Shown: in pieces, positions 1 to 6,068 of the stretch
How positions within the stretch are numbered: position 1 is the stretch's first letter
Layout of the letters: each line of letters opens with the position of its first letter
Source: Methanobacteriota archaeon
Lineage (GTDB): Archaea > Thermoplasmatota > Thermoplasmata > RBG-16-68-12
Direction of reading: 5' to 3'
Length of the DNA: 8,818 nt
NCBI GenBank assembly: GCA_005879045.1
Contig: VBLV01000115.1
Coordinates: 1-8,818, forward strand
Translations under genes and position numbers: made by a program
The notes under the pieces: generated by a model
Told to the model about the DNA's origin: nothing
The model's database searches: none
The model's input: only the letters and a program-made list of their open reading frames with translations

Positions 1-218
1 ACGAGGAACGCGTCGGGCAGGATCGTGTCGCCGAGGAGGATCCGGAACCCCGCGCTCAGGCTCAGCGCAATCCCGACGGCGGCGAGGCCGATGCTCAGGC
101 GATACAAGAGCCCGCCTCGCATCATCCGGACGCCCCGGTGTGCGACGAGGAATCCACCCAGGACGCCGCACGAGATGCTCAGGACGAGTACGATGAATTG
201 CTCCGCGGAGACTGCCAT
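1..218 (-). CDS. Partial membrane protein, N-terminal 72 residues
   Basis: The first 72 codons of a minus-strand gene run off the left edge of the window. The start is the ATG at 218. The only in-frame alternative I found upstream is a TTG at 248, which would lie almost on top of the presumed promoter. The peptide has two hydrophobic segments, about residues 8-26 (beginning FIVLVLSISCGVLGG) and 41-58 (beginning LSIGLAAVGIALSL), joined by a short basic loop (HRGVRMMRGG). This fits an integral membrane protein with at least two helices. It lies 74 bases downstream of the GNAT gene on the same strand, and a weak AT-rich box (CTTAAG) in that gap could give it its own promoter. I do not recognise the family, and the missing part prevents a functional call. 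The reading frame is open with sensible hydrophobic periodicity, so a real gene is likely. Confidence 0.6.
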   Translation of the reverse strand, partial: MAVSAEQFIVLVLSISCGVLGGFLVAHRGVRMMRGGLLYRLSIGLAAVGIALSLSAGFRILLGDTILPDAFL

Positions 219-252
219 CGAATCGACCGTCCGTTCATGGCGGACCAATGCG

Positions 253-259
253 CCTTAAG
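253..259 (-). promoter_or_regulatory. Weak TATA-like box for the left-edge membrane protein
   Basis: The palindromic CTTAAG is the only AT-rich hexamer close upstream of the minus-strand ATG at 218. Its centre is about 38 bases from that ATG, longer than the 23-33 bases seen at the other promoters here, so a leader of about 10 bases would be implied. The call is weak. Confidence 0.3.
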
Positions 260-292
260 TCTACGCCCTCTAGATTCATGGGTGAGAATAAT

Positions 293-1198
293 TCAGCCCT
301 CGAGACGAGCGGTGACGGACTGGCCTCCGACCTGGACGAAATCGATCGACCGATAGAGACCGATGGCGGGGTCGTTGCCCAGCGTGACGTAGAGCGCGAG
401 TCGCGGCTCATCGCGACCCGCGAGCCGCCCCATCGCGGTTTCGAGCAACGCTCGCCCAAGCCCGCGGCCGCGGCGGTCCTTGGCGACGCCGAGCTCGGCG
501 ACGAGCGGCATGCCCATCCAATGCGTGATCAGAATCGCCCCCACGATCCGATCGCCCTCCAGGGCGACGTGGGACGCGTCCGGCATGAACTGACCGGAAT
601 CGCCTTTGAAGAGCCCGGCCACGTAGCCGCGCCACTCCTCCTCGGGCCCGGTGTGGATGCCAAATTGCTGCTCCATGTGTCCCTCGTACACGTCCATGAG
701 GAACTTCGTGAGGCCGAGGACTTCGTCTTCCTCTGGCGGTTGCAACTTCACATTGATGGGCGCGGGGATCCGCTTGGTCGGTGCTTCCATCCGCATCCGT
801 GCAAACACGCGCCGAAAGCCGAGCGACTCGAATGCGGATTCGTAGATGTCCTCGAAGTGCGCAATAATTGAGCTCGCGCCACCGGCCCGAAGCAGGTCCA
901 TCGACCTCAGAAGCGCCGAGGCAGCCTCCTCGCGAGATGCTGGGTCCATCGAGAACCCCGAAATCTCGGCAGGGCCCAACCGGACCGTGCCAACGATCCG
1001 GCCCTCTTTCTTGACCGAGAAATGGGACCGCTGTTCCTCCGGAGGGAGCGCGAGATAGCGATCGAGGTGGATCTGGAGGTCGCTCGTCGGAAGATCCGTG
1101 CGGCCGGAGACGAAAGTCCGCCAGTAGGCGTGGGCCTCCGTCGTCTGCAAGGGCTCCAAGCTCACCGGCACACCGCCCGCGAGGGATTCGCGAGACAT
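293..1198 (-). CDS. GNAT-family N-acetyltransferase with two GNAT-like halves (301 aa)
   Basis: This is a predicted acetyl-CoA-dependent N-acetyltransferase of unknown substrate, probably cytosolic. The C-terminal half (about residues 150-301) is a standard GNAT domain. It has the acetyl-CoA pyrophosphate-binding motif A, RRGRGLG at residues 242-248, after the strand AELGVAKD. A motif-B-like segment, NDPAIGLYRSIDF, starts near residue 275. The N-terminal half (about 20-140) also reads like a GNAT fold (EGRIVGTVRLGP, then a helix, then FESLGFRRVFARM) but lacks a clear RxxGxG loop, so it is probably a degenerate, non-catalytic copy. At 301 aa the protein is about twice a single GNAT domain. ATG 1198 is preferred over the adjacent TTG at 1201. 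A TATA-like box is centred about 23 bases upstream, which suggests a leaderless transcript. It is divergent from the acyl-CoA dehydrogenase gene across 53 bases. The substrate cannot be told from sequence. Confidence 0.85.
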   Translation of the reverse strand: MSRESLAGGVPVSLEPLQTTEAHAYWRTFVSGRTDLPTSDLQIHLDRYLALPPEEQRSHFSVKKEGRIVGTVRLGPAEISGFSMDPASREEAASALLRSMDLLRAGGASSIIAHFEDIYESAFESLGFRRVFARMRMEAPTKRIPAPINVKLQPPEEDEVLGLTKFLMDVYEGHMEQQFGIHTGPEEEWRGYVAGLFKGDSGQFMPDASHVALEGDRIVGAILITHWMGMPLVAELGVAKDRRGRGLGRALLETAMGRLAGRDEPRLALYVTLGNDPAIGLYRSIDFVQVGGQSVTARLEG

Positions 1199-1216
1199 CA
1201 AGGTTCGCGCCGCGGA

Positions 1217-1225
1217 GATTTTATC
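1217..1225. promoter_or_regulatory. Shared AT-rich box of a divergent promoter (GNAT / acyl-CoA dehydrogenase)
   Basis: GATTTTATC is the only AT-rich stretch in the 53-base gap between the two divergent starts (1198 minus, 1252 plus). Its centre lies about 23 bases from the GNAT ATG and about 31 from the dehydrogenase ATG. Both fit archaeal TATA-to-start spacing for leaderless or short-leader transcripts. A purine tract GGGAGGAGG at 1227-1235 looks like a Shine-Dalgarno site, but it lies 16 bases before the ATG and would probably be outside a transcript started from this box. Confidence 0.5.
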
Positions 1226-1251
1226 CGGGAGGAGGCCCTTCGACGCGATGC

Positions 1252-2388
1252 ATGGATTTCGCGCTCACGGAGACCCAAGAGATCACCCGCAAGACGGTCC
1301 GCGATTTCGCGGAGCAAGAGATCATCCCACAATCTGCCTCGTTCGACGAAAGCCAGGAATTCCCGCACACGTGGGCCAAGAAGATGGGTGAACTCGGGCT
1401 CTTGGGCGTCTTCGTCCCGGAGAAGTATGGCGGCGCGGGACTCGACACCGTGTGCTACGCGATTACGATCGAGGAACTTTCTCGTGGCGATGCGAGCGCT
1501 GGTGTGATCGCGGCCGTGTGCAATGGCCTGGTCTGTGAACCGCTCCTCCACTATGGGACGGAGGAGCAGAAGCGAAAGTTTCTCGAGCCTGTGGCTCGAG
1601 GGGAATGGCTGGGCGCGTACGCTCTCACGGAACCCGGCAGCGGGTCCGACGCGGCCGCGATGCGGGCCACCGCGACCCTCGAGCGGGACGAGTGGGTCTT
1701 GCGGGGCACGAAGACGTTCGCGACGAACGCGTCCGTCGCCCGGATTGTCGTCGTATACGCCCGGACGGGTCCGAAGAAACACGAAATCTCCGCGTTCGTC
1801 GTACCGACCGACGCGAAAGGCTTCTCCGTCCTAAAGAAGGAGAACAAGATGGGAATTCGCGCGAGCGACACGGTCACACTCGGCTTCGATGGCTGTCGGA
1901 TTCCCAGAGACAATCTGTTGGGAGAGCTGCACAAGGGCTTCACAATCGCAATGGCAACTCTCGATGGTGGCCGGATCGGCATTGCGGCGCAGGCCCTCGG
2001 AATCGCCCAGCGGGCCCTCGAGGAATCCACGAAGTACGCGAAGGAACGACAGGCGTTCGGCCAGAAGATTGCGGACTTCCAAGCGATTCAGTGGAAGCTC
2101 GCGGACATGGCAACCGAGATCGACGCAGCCCGCCTCCTAACCTATCGCGCCGCGCGCCTGGAGGATCTTGGACAGCGGCACACCTACGAATCCAGCGTCG
2201 CGAAACTCTTCGCGTCGGAGGCGGCCCATCGAGCCGTCGACGCCGCGGTTCAAATCCACGGCGGGTACGGATTCGTCAAAGATTACGTCGTGGAGAAGCT
2301 GTATCGAGACCAACGCGTCACGGAGATCTATGAAGGGACGTCAGAGATCCAGCGACTCGTCATTGCGCGTGCGGTTCTCGGGAAGTGA
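1252..2388 (+). CDS. Short-chain (butyryl-CoA-type) acyl-CoA dehydrogenase (378 aa)
   Basis: This FAD flavoenzyme catalyses alpha,beta-dehydrogenation of a short acyl-CoA, passing electrons to ETF, in fatty-acid or amino-acid degradation in the cytosol. The normal order of domains is visible: an N-terminal helical domain (1-120), a middle beta domain with the signature YALTEPGSGSD at residues 123-133, and a C-terminal helical domain. The C-terminal part has LDGGRIGIAAQALG from 237, KERQAFG near 263 and YEGTSEIQR from 360. Glu361 in YEGT is at the position of the catalytic base of short- and medium-chain enzymes, whereas isovaleryl- and long-chain types carry it elsewhere. The length of 378 aa is typical. 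The segment LDGGRIGIAAQALGIAQ resembles butyryl-CoA dehydrogenases most, but exact chain or branch preference is not certain. No ETF, enoyl-CoA hydratase or thiolase gene is in the window. The downstream methyltransferase overlaps its end by 20 bases, so the two are probably co-transcribed. Confidence 0.95.
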   Translation: MDFALTETQEITRKTVRDFAEQEIIPQSASFDESQEFPHTWAKKMGELGLLGVFVPEKYGGAGLDTVCYAITIEELSRGDASAGVIAAVCNGLVCEPLLHYGTEEQKRKFLEPVARGEWLGAYALTEPGSGSDAAAMRATATLERDEWVLRGTKTFATNASVARIVVVYARTGPKKHEISAFVVPTDAKGFSVLKKENKMGIRASDTVTLGFDGCRIPRDNLLGELHKGFTIAMATLDGGRIGIAAQALGIAQRALEESTKYAKERQAFGQKIADFQAIQWKLADMATEIDAARLLTYRAARLEDLGQRHTYESSVAKLFASEAAHRAVDAAVQIHGGYGFVKDYVVEKLYRDQRVTEIYEGTSEIQRLVIARAVLGK

Positions 2389-3166
2389 GCACGGAAAGGC
2401 CCACGCCCGTTGGTATCGGATCATCGCAGAACACTACGATCGATTGTACGACCCGCGACGCGTCACTCGAGCATCTGCCTTTCTGCGATATCTGTTCCAC
2501 CGCCATGCGATCGGTCGAGATGTCCTCGACGTCGCCTGCGGGACTTTCGCCATCGACCTTCCCCTGGTAAAGCGGGGTTACCAGGTCGTGGGCCGGGACC
2601 GATCGGAGGCGATGATCCGCGTCGCCCGGAGAAACCTTCAGACTGCGGGTGTCACCGCCGACGTGGACCGGGCGGAAATGCAATCGCTTCACCTGGGCCG
2701 CCGGTTTGACGCGCTTCTTTGCCTCGGGACGGCGTTCAACTATCTTGCATCTTCCGCGGATGTGCACAAAGCCCTTCGGAACTTTCGCGACCACATTCGA
2801 CCGAAAGGACTGCTCGTGCTTGACCTGACGAACTTCGACGCATGGATTCAACATCCCAACAACGTTCGAGCGGAGGTGGACTATCGATCCGTCGACGGTA
2901 CGAAGATCGCGATTTTCGCGTTCAACGAGCAGGATGTCAGAAAAGGAATTCACCATGCGCGATTCTTGACCGTCGTCCAAAGGCGACACCGAACTGACAT
3001 TGGCTTTGACGAAGCGCCTCTGCGCATTTGGAAGAAGGAGGAGCTTGCTCGGGCACTCCGCGCGGCGGGGTTCCGACCGCTCGAGTGGTGGGGCGACCTT
3101 CGGCTTGGGGCGAAGTATGAACGGTCCCAAAGCCCGCGGATCGTGTCCGTTTCCAGCTCGCGCTAG
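2369..3166 (+). CDS. Class I SAM-dependent methyltransferase (265 aa)
   Basis: This is a predicted methyltransferase using S-adenosylmethionine, with an unknown acceptor. Motif I is VLDVACGTF at residues 52-60, with Asp54 and Gly58 in the SAM loop. The acidic residue ending the second strand is Asp77 in VVGRDRSEAM. The motif IV region reads RFDALLCLGTAFNYL, followed by GLLVLDLTNFDAW. This pattern fits the broad Methyltransf_25/11 type that acts on small molecules. There is no ATG near the N-terminus. GTG 2369 is the most plausible start, with TTG 2363 as the alternative. GTG 2369 overlaps the dehydrogenase gene by 20 bases and leaves a short lead-in before the helix ARWYRIIAEHYDRLYD. The overlap and the lack of a promoter imply one transcript with the dehydrogenase and translational coupling. 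The enzyme class is secure. A link between its substrate and acyl-CoA metabolism is only suggested by position. Confidence 0.88.
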   Translation: MRFSGSEHGKAHARWYRIIAEHYDRLYDPRRVTRASAFLRYLFHRHAIGRDVLDVACGTFAIDLPLVKRGYQVVGRDRSEAMIRVARRNLQTAGVTADVDRAEMQSLHLGRRFDALLCLGTAFNYLASSADVHKALRNFRDHIRPKGLLVLDLTNFDAWIQHPNNVRAEVDYRSVDGTKIAIFAFNEQDVRKGIHHARFLTVVQRRHRTDIGFDEAPLRIWKKEELARALRAAGFRPLEWWGDLRLGAKYERSQSPRIVSVSSSR

Positions 3167-3220
3167 CATCCAATGCTGCAACGCGTCTGCGGGCCCCGTC
3201 TAGTTACGGAAGGGAGAACG

Positions 3221-3227
3221 CTTTATG
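3221..3227 (+). promoter_or_regulatory. TATA-like box upstream of the AlaX gene
   Basis: CTTTATG lies in the gap after the methyltransferase and follows a purine-rich stretch (GGAAGGGAGAA, 3208-3218) that could serve as a BRE. Its centre is 28 bases before the GTG at 3252, the same spacing as at other promoters in the window. It contains the ATG at 3225, so this box and that start codon are competing readings. Confidence 0.5.
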
Positions 3228-3251
3228 GCGCGTCGTCCTTTTGCCGCGCTT

Positions 3252-3983
3252 GTGGCCACGCGCGTTCTATACATGGAAGAGCGGCGTGGACAGGACCCGG
3301 ACCCTTGCTACGCGCGGGAGTTCGACGCTCGGATTCTGGAGCGCGGTCCTGATTTCGTCGTCCTCGACCAGACCCTGTTTTATGCGGAAGGAGGCGGACA
3401 GCCTGATGACACTGGGACTCTCCGATGGGAGGGTGGGGAGGCCCGCGTCCTTCGGGTCACGAAAGAGAAGGGCGTCGTCAAGCACCACGTCGATCGGATG
3501 CCGGCCGCGGAGGAGGTCCATGGCGCCGTCGAATGGGACCGACGGTACAAGCACATGCGGATGCACACGTCCCAACACCTCATGTCCGGGCTCGTATTCC
3601 GAACCTACGGGGCGAGGACCGTCGGCAACCAGATCCACATGGACTACAGCCGCGTAGACTTCCAACCCGCCAACTTTACGCCTGAGGATCTGAAGCGAAT
3701 CGAGGACGATTGCAACCGAGTCATCGCTTCATCGCAGGACGTCCGAATCTTCGAGGAGGACCGCGTGGTCGTCCAGAATAAGATCGAAGATCGCGCCCTC
3801 TTGGATCTCATCCCACAATCCGTGCGCCGCCTGCGGATCATCGAAATCGGGAGTGCGGACTACTGCCCCTGCGGCGGCACGCATCTGAAGAACGTCTCCG
3901 AGATCGGGACGGTCCACATCCTCGAGAAGCGGTCGAAAGGGAAGGAAACGGACCGCATCGTATACGAGCTCCTCGCTGGGTAA
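3252..3983 (+). CDS. alaX: Stand-alone alanyl-tRNA editing protein AlaX (243 aa)
   Basis: This trans-editing enzyme hydrolyses mischarged tRNA(Ala) (Ser-, or in some types Gly-tRNA(Ala)) in the cytosol. It is homologous to the editing domain of alanyl-tRNA synthetase. Numbered from the GTG start, the N-terminal half has YAEGGGQPDDTG from residue 44 (the GGGQP glycine motif). The zinc site is intact: HTSQH with His105 and His109, and CGGTH with Cys207 and His211. With both the glycine-rich domain and the editing domain but no C-terminal oligomerisation domain, the size fits the medium AlaX class. GTG 3252 gives MATRVLYMEE, close to the usual start of archaeal AlaX proteins, and sits 28 bases from a TATA-like box. 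The alternative ATG 3225 adds nine residues (252 aa) and has a purine tract GGGAG eight bases upstream, so it cannot be excluded. Function is confident; the start is not. Confidence 0.92.
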   Translation: MATRVLYMEERRGQDPDPCYAREFDARILERGPDFVVLDQTLFYAEGGGQPDDTGTLRWEGGEARVLRVTKEKGVVKHHVDRMPAAEEVHGAVEWDRRYKHMRMHTSQHLMSGLVFRTYGARTVGNQIHMDYSRVDFQPANFTPEDLKRIEDDCNRVIASSQDVRIFEEDRVVVQNKIEDRALLDLIPQSVRRLRIIEIGSADYCPCGGTHLKNVSEIGTVHILEKRSKGKETDRIVYELLAG

Positions 3984-4013
3984 GCGGCCGGCACATTGGA
4001 ACCGGGAGCGAGT

Positions 4014-4020
4014 GCTTATG
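4014..4020 (+). promoter_or_regulatory. TATA-like box for malate dehydrogenase
   Basis: GCTTATG, preceded by the purine-rich GGGAGCGAG, lies about 31 bases before the ATG at 4049. It is nearly identical to the box upstream of the first tandem membrane-protein gene (CTTATGG at 5425-5431). Confidence 0.5.
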
Positions 4021-4048
4021 GACTGCTAGCCCTTTGGTTGACGGGGCC

Positions 4049-4984
4049 ATGAAGGCCGGGATCGTCGGGGTCGGAAAGGTCGGCGGCGCGGTTGCGTTCG
4101 CCCTCGCCCGAGAAGGCCCATGGGACGAACTCGTCCTCGTCGATGCGGTGGCGGACCTCGCGTGGGCTCAGGTCGAGGACATCCGCCACGGCTTGCGCGT
4201 GTCCACCCAGCCCACCATCCGCGTGGGCAAAATCGAGGACCTCGCGGATTGCGATGTCGTCGTCTTGTCGGCCGGACAAGGGCGAAAACCTGAGATGACC
4301 CGGCTCGACCTATTGCATGCGAACGCCGGCCTGGTCGCGAAACTGAGCGAAGACATCGCCCGTGCGGCGCGGCGGGCGAGCCTCGTCGTGTTGACGAACC
4401 CGATGGACGTCATGACGACGATCGCGTGGCAGTCGACCGGATGGCCGCGGACTCGCGTGCTGGGCTCCGGCACCCTTCTGGATTCGCAGAGGTTCCGGAT
4501 GATCCTCGCGGACCACCTGAACGTCCCTTCTGTCAAAGTCTCCGCGACGGTTCTGGGCGAGCACGGCGAGCAAGTCGTGCCCGTGTTCAGCCGCGCCAAG
4601 GTAAGCGGGCGGCGCCCGACGCTCTCGGCGAAGGACAAGGAAGAGATCACTCGACGGCTCCGCGACGTGAGCACGCGCATCATCGCGGCGAAGGGCGGCA
4701 CGGCGTTCGGCCCAGCAGGTGCGACGGTGGAGCTCGTGATGGCGTTGATCGGCTCACGGCCCCGGGTCGTGCCTTGCTCCGTCGTCCTCGAGGGAGAATA
4801 CGGGGTCCAGGGGGTCGCGATCGGCGTCCCTGCGGTCCTGGGCACGGGACGCGTCCTCGCCTTGGAAGAATGGCCCCTCGCCAACGACGAGCAAACCGCG
4901 TTCGAAGAGGCGGCCCGCGATCTGAAGGCTTTCGCCGACGACGCCTCGGTCCTTCTGAAGGGCAACCCGGGACCATCCCCATGA
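4049..4984 (+). CDS. mdh: NAD-dependent malate dehydrogenase, LDH-like family (311 aa)
   Basis: This enzyme interconverts malate and oxaloacetate with NAD(H), linking the TCA cycle to redox balance in the cytosol. The Rossmann loop is GVGKVG at residues 7-12. Asp32 at the end of the second strand (LVLVD) favours NAD over NADP. The substrate loop is AGQGRKPEMTR: Arg79 sits where malate dehydrogenases have Arg and lactate dehydrogenases have Gln, and Arg85 is the mobile-loop arginine. Other conserved residues are Asn117 in TNPMD, Asp145 and Arg148 in LLDSQRFR, and the catalytic His172 in LGEHGE. The length of 311 aa is normal for the family. ATG 4049 is chosen because the motif begins immediately after it, and the upstream TTG at 4034 has nothing in its favour. 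One oddity is Glu82 where the motif usually reads KPGM. Its 3' end is 19 bases from the convergent 93-aa gene. Malate specificity is inferred from Arg79. Confidence 0.93.
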   Translation: MKAGIVGVGKVGGAVAFALAREGPWDELVLVDAVADLAWAQVEDIRHGLRVSTQPTIRVGKIEDLADCDVVVLSAGQGRKPEMTRLDLLHANAGLVAKLSEDIARAARRASLVVLTNPMDVMTTIAWQSTGWPRTRVLGSGTLLDSQRFRMILADHLNVPSVKVSATVLGEHGEQVVPVFSRAKVSGRRPTLSAKDKEEITRRLRDVSTRIIAAKGGTAFGPAGATVELVMALIGSRPRVVPCSVVLEGEYGVQGVAIGVPAVLGTGRVLALEEWPLANDEQTAFEEAARDLKAFADDASVLLKGNPGPSP

Positions 4985-5003
4985 GAGGAGGATAGGGCAG
5001 CCG

Positions 5004-5285
5004 TCACGCGTCGACAGCCTTCGTCCCGTCCCAGATTTTCCGCTTCCCTTTCTCCGCGGCGGGGATGAGGAGGTCACGTTTCGATTTCGTGGGGATGATG
5101 AAGTACTCCTCCGTCTTCCCAGACTCGGAAAAGAGGACGAGCTTCACCTTGCCACCCTCCATGGGTTGACCTGTCTCCGGGTTCAGGTAGTTATATCGAA
5201 CATAGCGCCCTCGGTCGATGAGGGATCGGACCTCGATCTCGCCTTTCTTGGTGCGTGTGAGGACCTCTTCCGGGAACGTCGTCAT
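5004..5285 (-). CDS. Unrecognised small soluble protein (93 aa)
   Basis: A compact, charged 93-residue protein that I cannot assign to a family. It has no membrane segment, signal peptide or cysteine. From about residue 15 to 65 it reads as alternating beta strands: EIEVRSLI, YVRYNYLN, KVKLVLF and EEYFIIP. A turn rich in Asn/Pro/Gly (LNPETGQPMEGG, 34-45) lies between them, and the C-terminus is basic (KGKRKIWDGTKA). This would fit a small beta-barrel or beta-sheet binding protein, but nucleic-acid binding is only a guess from the basic patches. The start is the ATG at 5285, the only methionine near the N-terminus. The gene converges on malate dehydrogenase with a 19-base gap and is divergent from the first tandem membrane-protein gene. 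Codon and amino-acid composition look like a real gene rather than a shadow. Confidence 0.75.
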   Translation of the reverse strand: MTTFPEEVLTRTKKGEIEVRSLIDRGRYVRYNYLNPETGQPMEGGKVKLVLFSESGKTEEYFIIPTKSKRDLLIPAAEKGKRKIWDGTKAVDA

Positions 5286-5371
5286 GGTCTTCGCGGGGGC
5301 AACGGGGGACGGTCCAAAGAACGTAGCGGCGAGCTCCCACGCCCGAAGGACCGTCGTTTCGCGGAATGATT

Positions 5372-5410
5372 TTCAGCCAATCCACGGCTAAGTGATTCTC
5401 ACCGGCTGAA
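5372..5410. repeat. Inverted repeat upstream of the first tandem membrane-protein gene
   Basis: TTCAGCC at 5372-5378 is matched by GGCTGAA at 5404-5410, with 25 bases between the arms. The right arm overlaps the 16-base conserved element at 5393-5408. The left arm has no counterpart I can find upstream of the second gene copy, so it may be chance or specific to this copy. The rest of the 175-base gap (5286-5460) shows only the box A and conserved element listed separately. Confidence 0.35.
5393..5408 (+). promoter_or_regulatory. Conserved 16-base upstream element, copy 1
   Basis: TGATTCTCACCGGCTG ends 53 bases before the ATG at 5461. The same element with one change (G to A) occurs at exactly the same distance from the second paralog's start. 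It sits just upstream of the TATA-like box, where archaeal activators often bind. A regulator-binding role is inferred; shared ancestry of the duplicated unit could also explain it. Confidence 0.55.
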
Positions 5411-5419
5411 GGTCGTGTG

Positions 5420-5431
5420 GGAACTCTTATG
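5420..5431 (+). promoter_or_regulatory. Predicted BRE/TATA promoter of membrane-protein copy 1
   Basis: GGAACTCTTATG has its AT-rich box centred about 33 bases before the ATG at 5461. Aligned with copy 2 it gives GGAAC[TC]C[TA]TAT at an identical distance (GGAAC begins 41 bases before both starts). Both genes also carry CCGAAACC directly before the ATG, which would be the very short leader. Confidence 0.6.
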
Positions 5432-5460
5432 GAACCACGCCCACCCTCGGGACCGAAACC

Positions 5461-5853
5461 ATGTCCCACAGCTACGAGACGGGAAGAGGAGCCATGGCCG
5501 AAATCGGCGCGAAGCAGCCTCACGAGCTGCTCCTCATGCTGGGCGGCCTCTTGGCCCTGCTCCTGACCCTCGCGACTTATGGGATCCAGTGGCTGACGAC
5601 GGGAATCCCGCAGAACCAGTATGCCACCGTGACGACGGCCGTCATCATCAACGTCGTCCTCGGTGGGGCCCTGTGGGCCTCCTCGGCGATTACGCGGAAG
5701 AACCTGATGAACGGAGCCATCGTGGCGGGCGTGATCAGCATCATCCTGATCTACTTCGGCGGTCGGCCCGGCCAGATCGGCGGCATCGTCGGGATCCTCG
5801 GCGCAATCCTCGCGGCGGCGAAGCCGTACCTCCCCTGGTCCCAACGTGACTAG
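5461..5853 (+). CDS. Four-helix membrane protein, tandem paralog 1 (130 aa)
   Basis: A small integral membrane protein of unknown function. After a polar N-terminus (1-21, including GAKQPHE) there are four hydrophobic segments. They lie at about residues 23-43 (LLLMLGGLLALLLTLATYGIQ), 57-77 (containing AVIINVVLGGALWASS), 84-101 (AIVAGVISIILIYFGG) and 107-124 (GIVGILGAILAAAKPYL). A basic loop TRKN at 78-81 and a charged tail WSQRD follow the usual pattern of inside loops. The helices are rich in Gly and Ala, and the first half of the protein has no charged residue inside a helix. There is no cysteine or recognisable catalytic motif, and I know of no named family. It is 78% identical (102 of 130 positions by hand alignment) to the copy starting at 6110, with no gaps. 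It has its own promoter and a strong terminator, so it is probably monocistronic. Confidence 0.85.
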   Translation: MSHSYETGRGAMAEIGAKQPHELLLMLGGLLALLLTLATYGIQWLTTGIPQNQYATVTTAVIINVVLGGALWASSAITRKNLMNGAIVAGVISIILIYFGGRPGQIGGIVGILGAILAAAKPYLPWSQRD

Positions 5854-5912
5854 GCCGGCATTCTCGGCCTAGCCCTGCGAAGCTCCGCCAGCGGAGCCCT
5901 TTCCCCTTTTTT
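5850..5912 (+). terminator. Double-hairpin plus T-tract terminator
   Basis: A perfect 8-base-pair stem, CTAGGCCG (5850-5857) with CGGCCTAG (5865-5872), begins inside the last codon and stop of paralog 1. A second stem, GCTCCGC (5882-5888) with GCGGAGC (5891-5897), follows. The sequence then runs into a pyrimidine tract ending in six T (5907-5912). Archaeal termination depends mainly on the T-tract, so the hairpins may act in RNA stability or as an extra stop. The rest of the gap to 6041 holds no convincing gene. Confidence 0.75.
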
Positions 5913-6041
5913 GATCTCTATTCCTCTCCGGTACATTTGGCATCGAGATCCGTCGCCACACGCCCCAGACTGACTCGAACCCCCTCGAGGAACGCTCGAA
6001 ACAGTCCGAAGTGCAAGGGTGCGCGGCCTCGTTCTGCTGGC

Positions 6042-6057
6042 TGATTCTCACCGACTG
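6042..6057 (+). promoter_or_regulatory. Conserved 16-base upstream element, copy 2
   Basis: TGATTCTCACCGACTG ends 53 bases before the ATG at 6110, matching copy 1 at 15 of 16 positions and at the same spacing. Here the element runs into an imperfect inverted repeat (CCGACTGT, CA, ACAGGGTCGG; 6051-6070) that copy 1 does not share, so the two promoters may not respond identically. Confidence 0.55.
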
Positions 6058-6068
6058 TCAACAGGGTC

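Noticed and set aside
1227..1235. GGGAGGAGG as a Shine-Dalgarno site for the acyl-CoA dehydrogenase
   Set aside because: It is 16 bases from the ATG, too far for normal pairing, and would probably lie upstream of the transcript start predicted from the box at 1217-1225.
2168..2368. Longer methyltransferase from the ATG at 2168
   Set aside because: The extra 67 codons lie entirely inside the acyl-CoA dehydrogenase and are Ser/Arg-rich out-of-frame translation.
5913..6041. Possible tRNA or small RNA in the spacer between the paralogs
   Set aside because: I looked for acceptor, anticodon and T-arm pairing and found none. A short minus-strand frame (5869-6051) starts inside this spacer but ends in the terminator and has no sensible composition.
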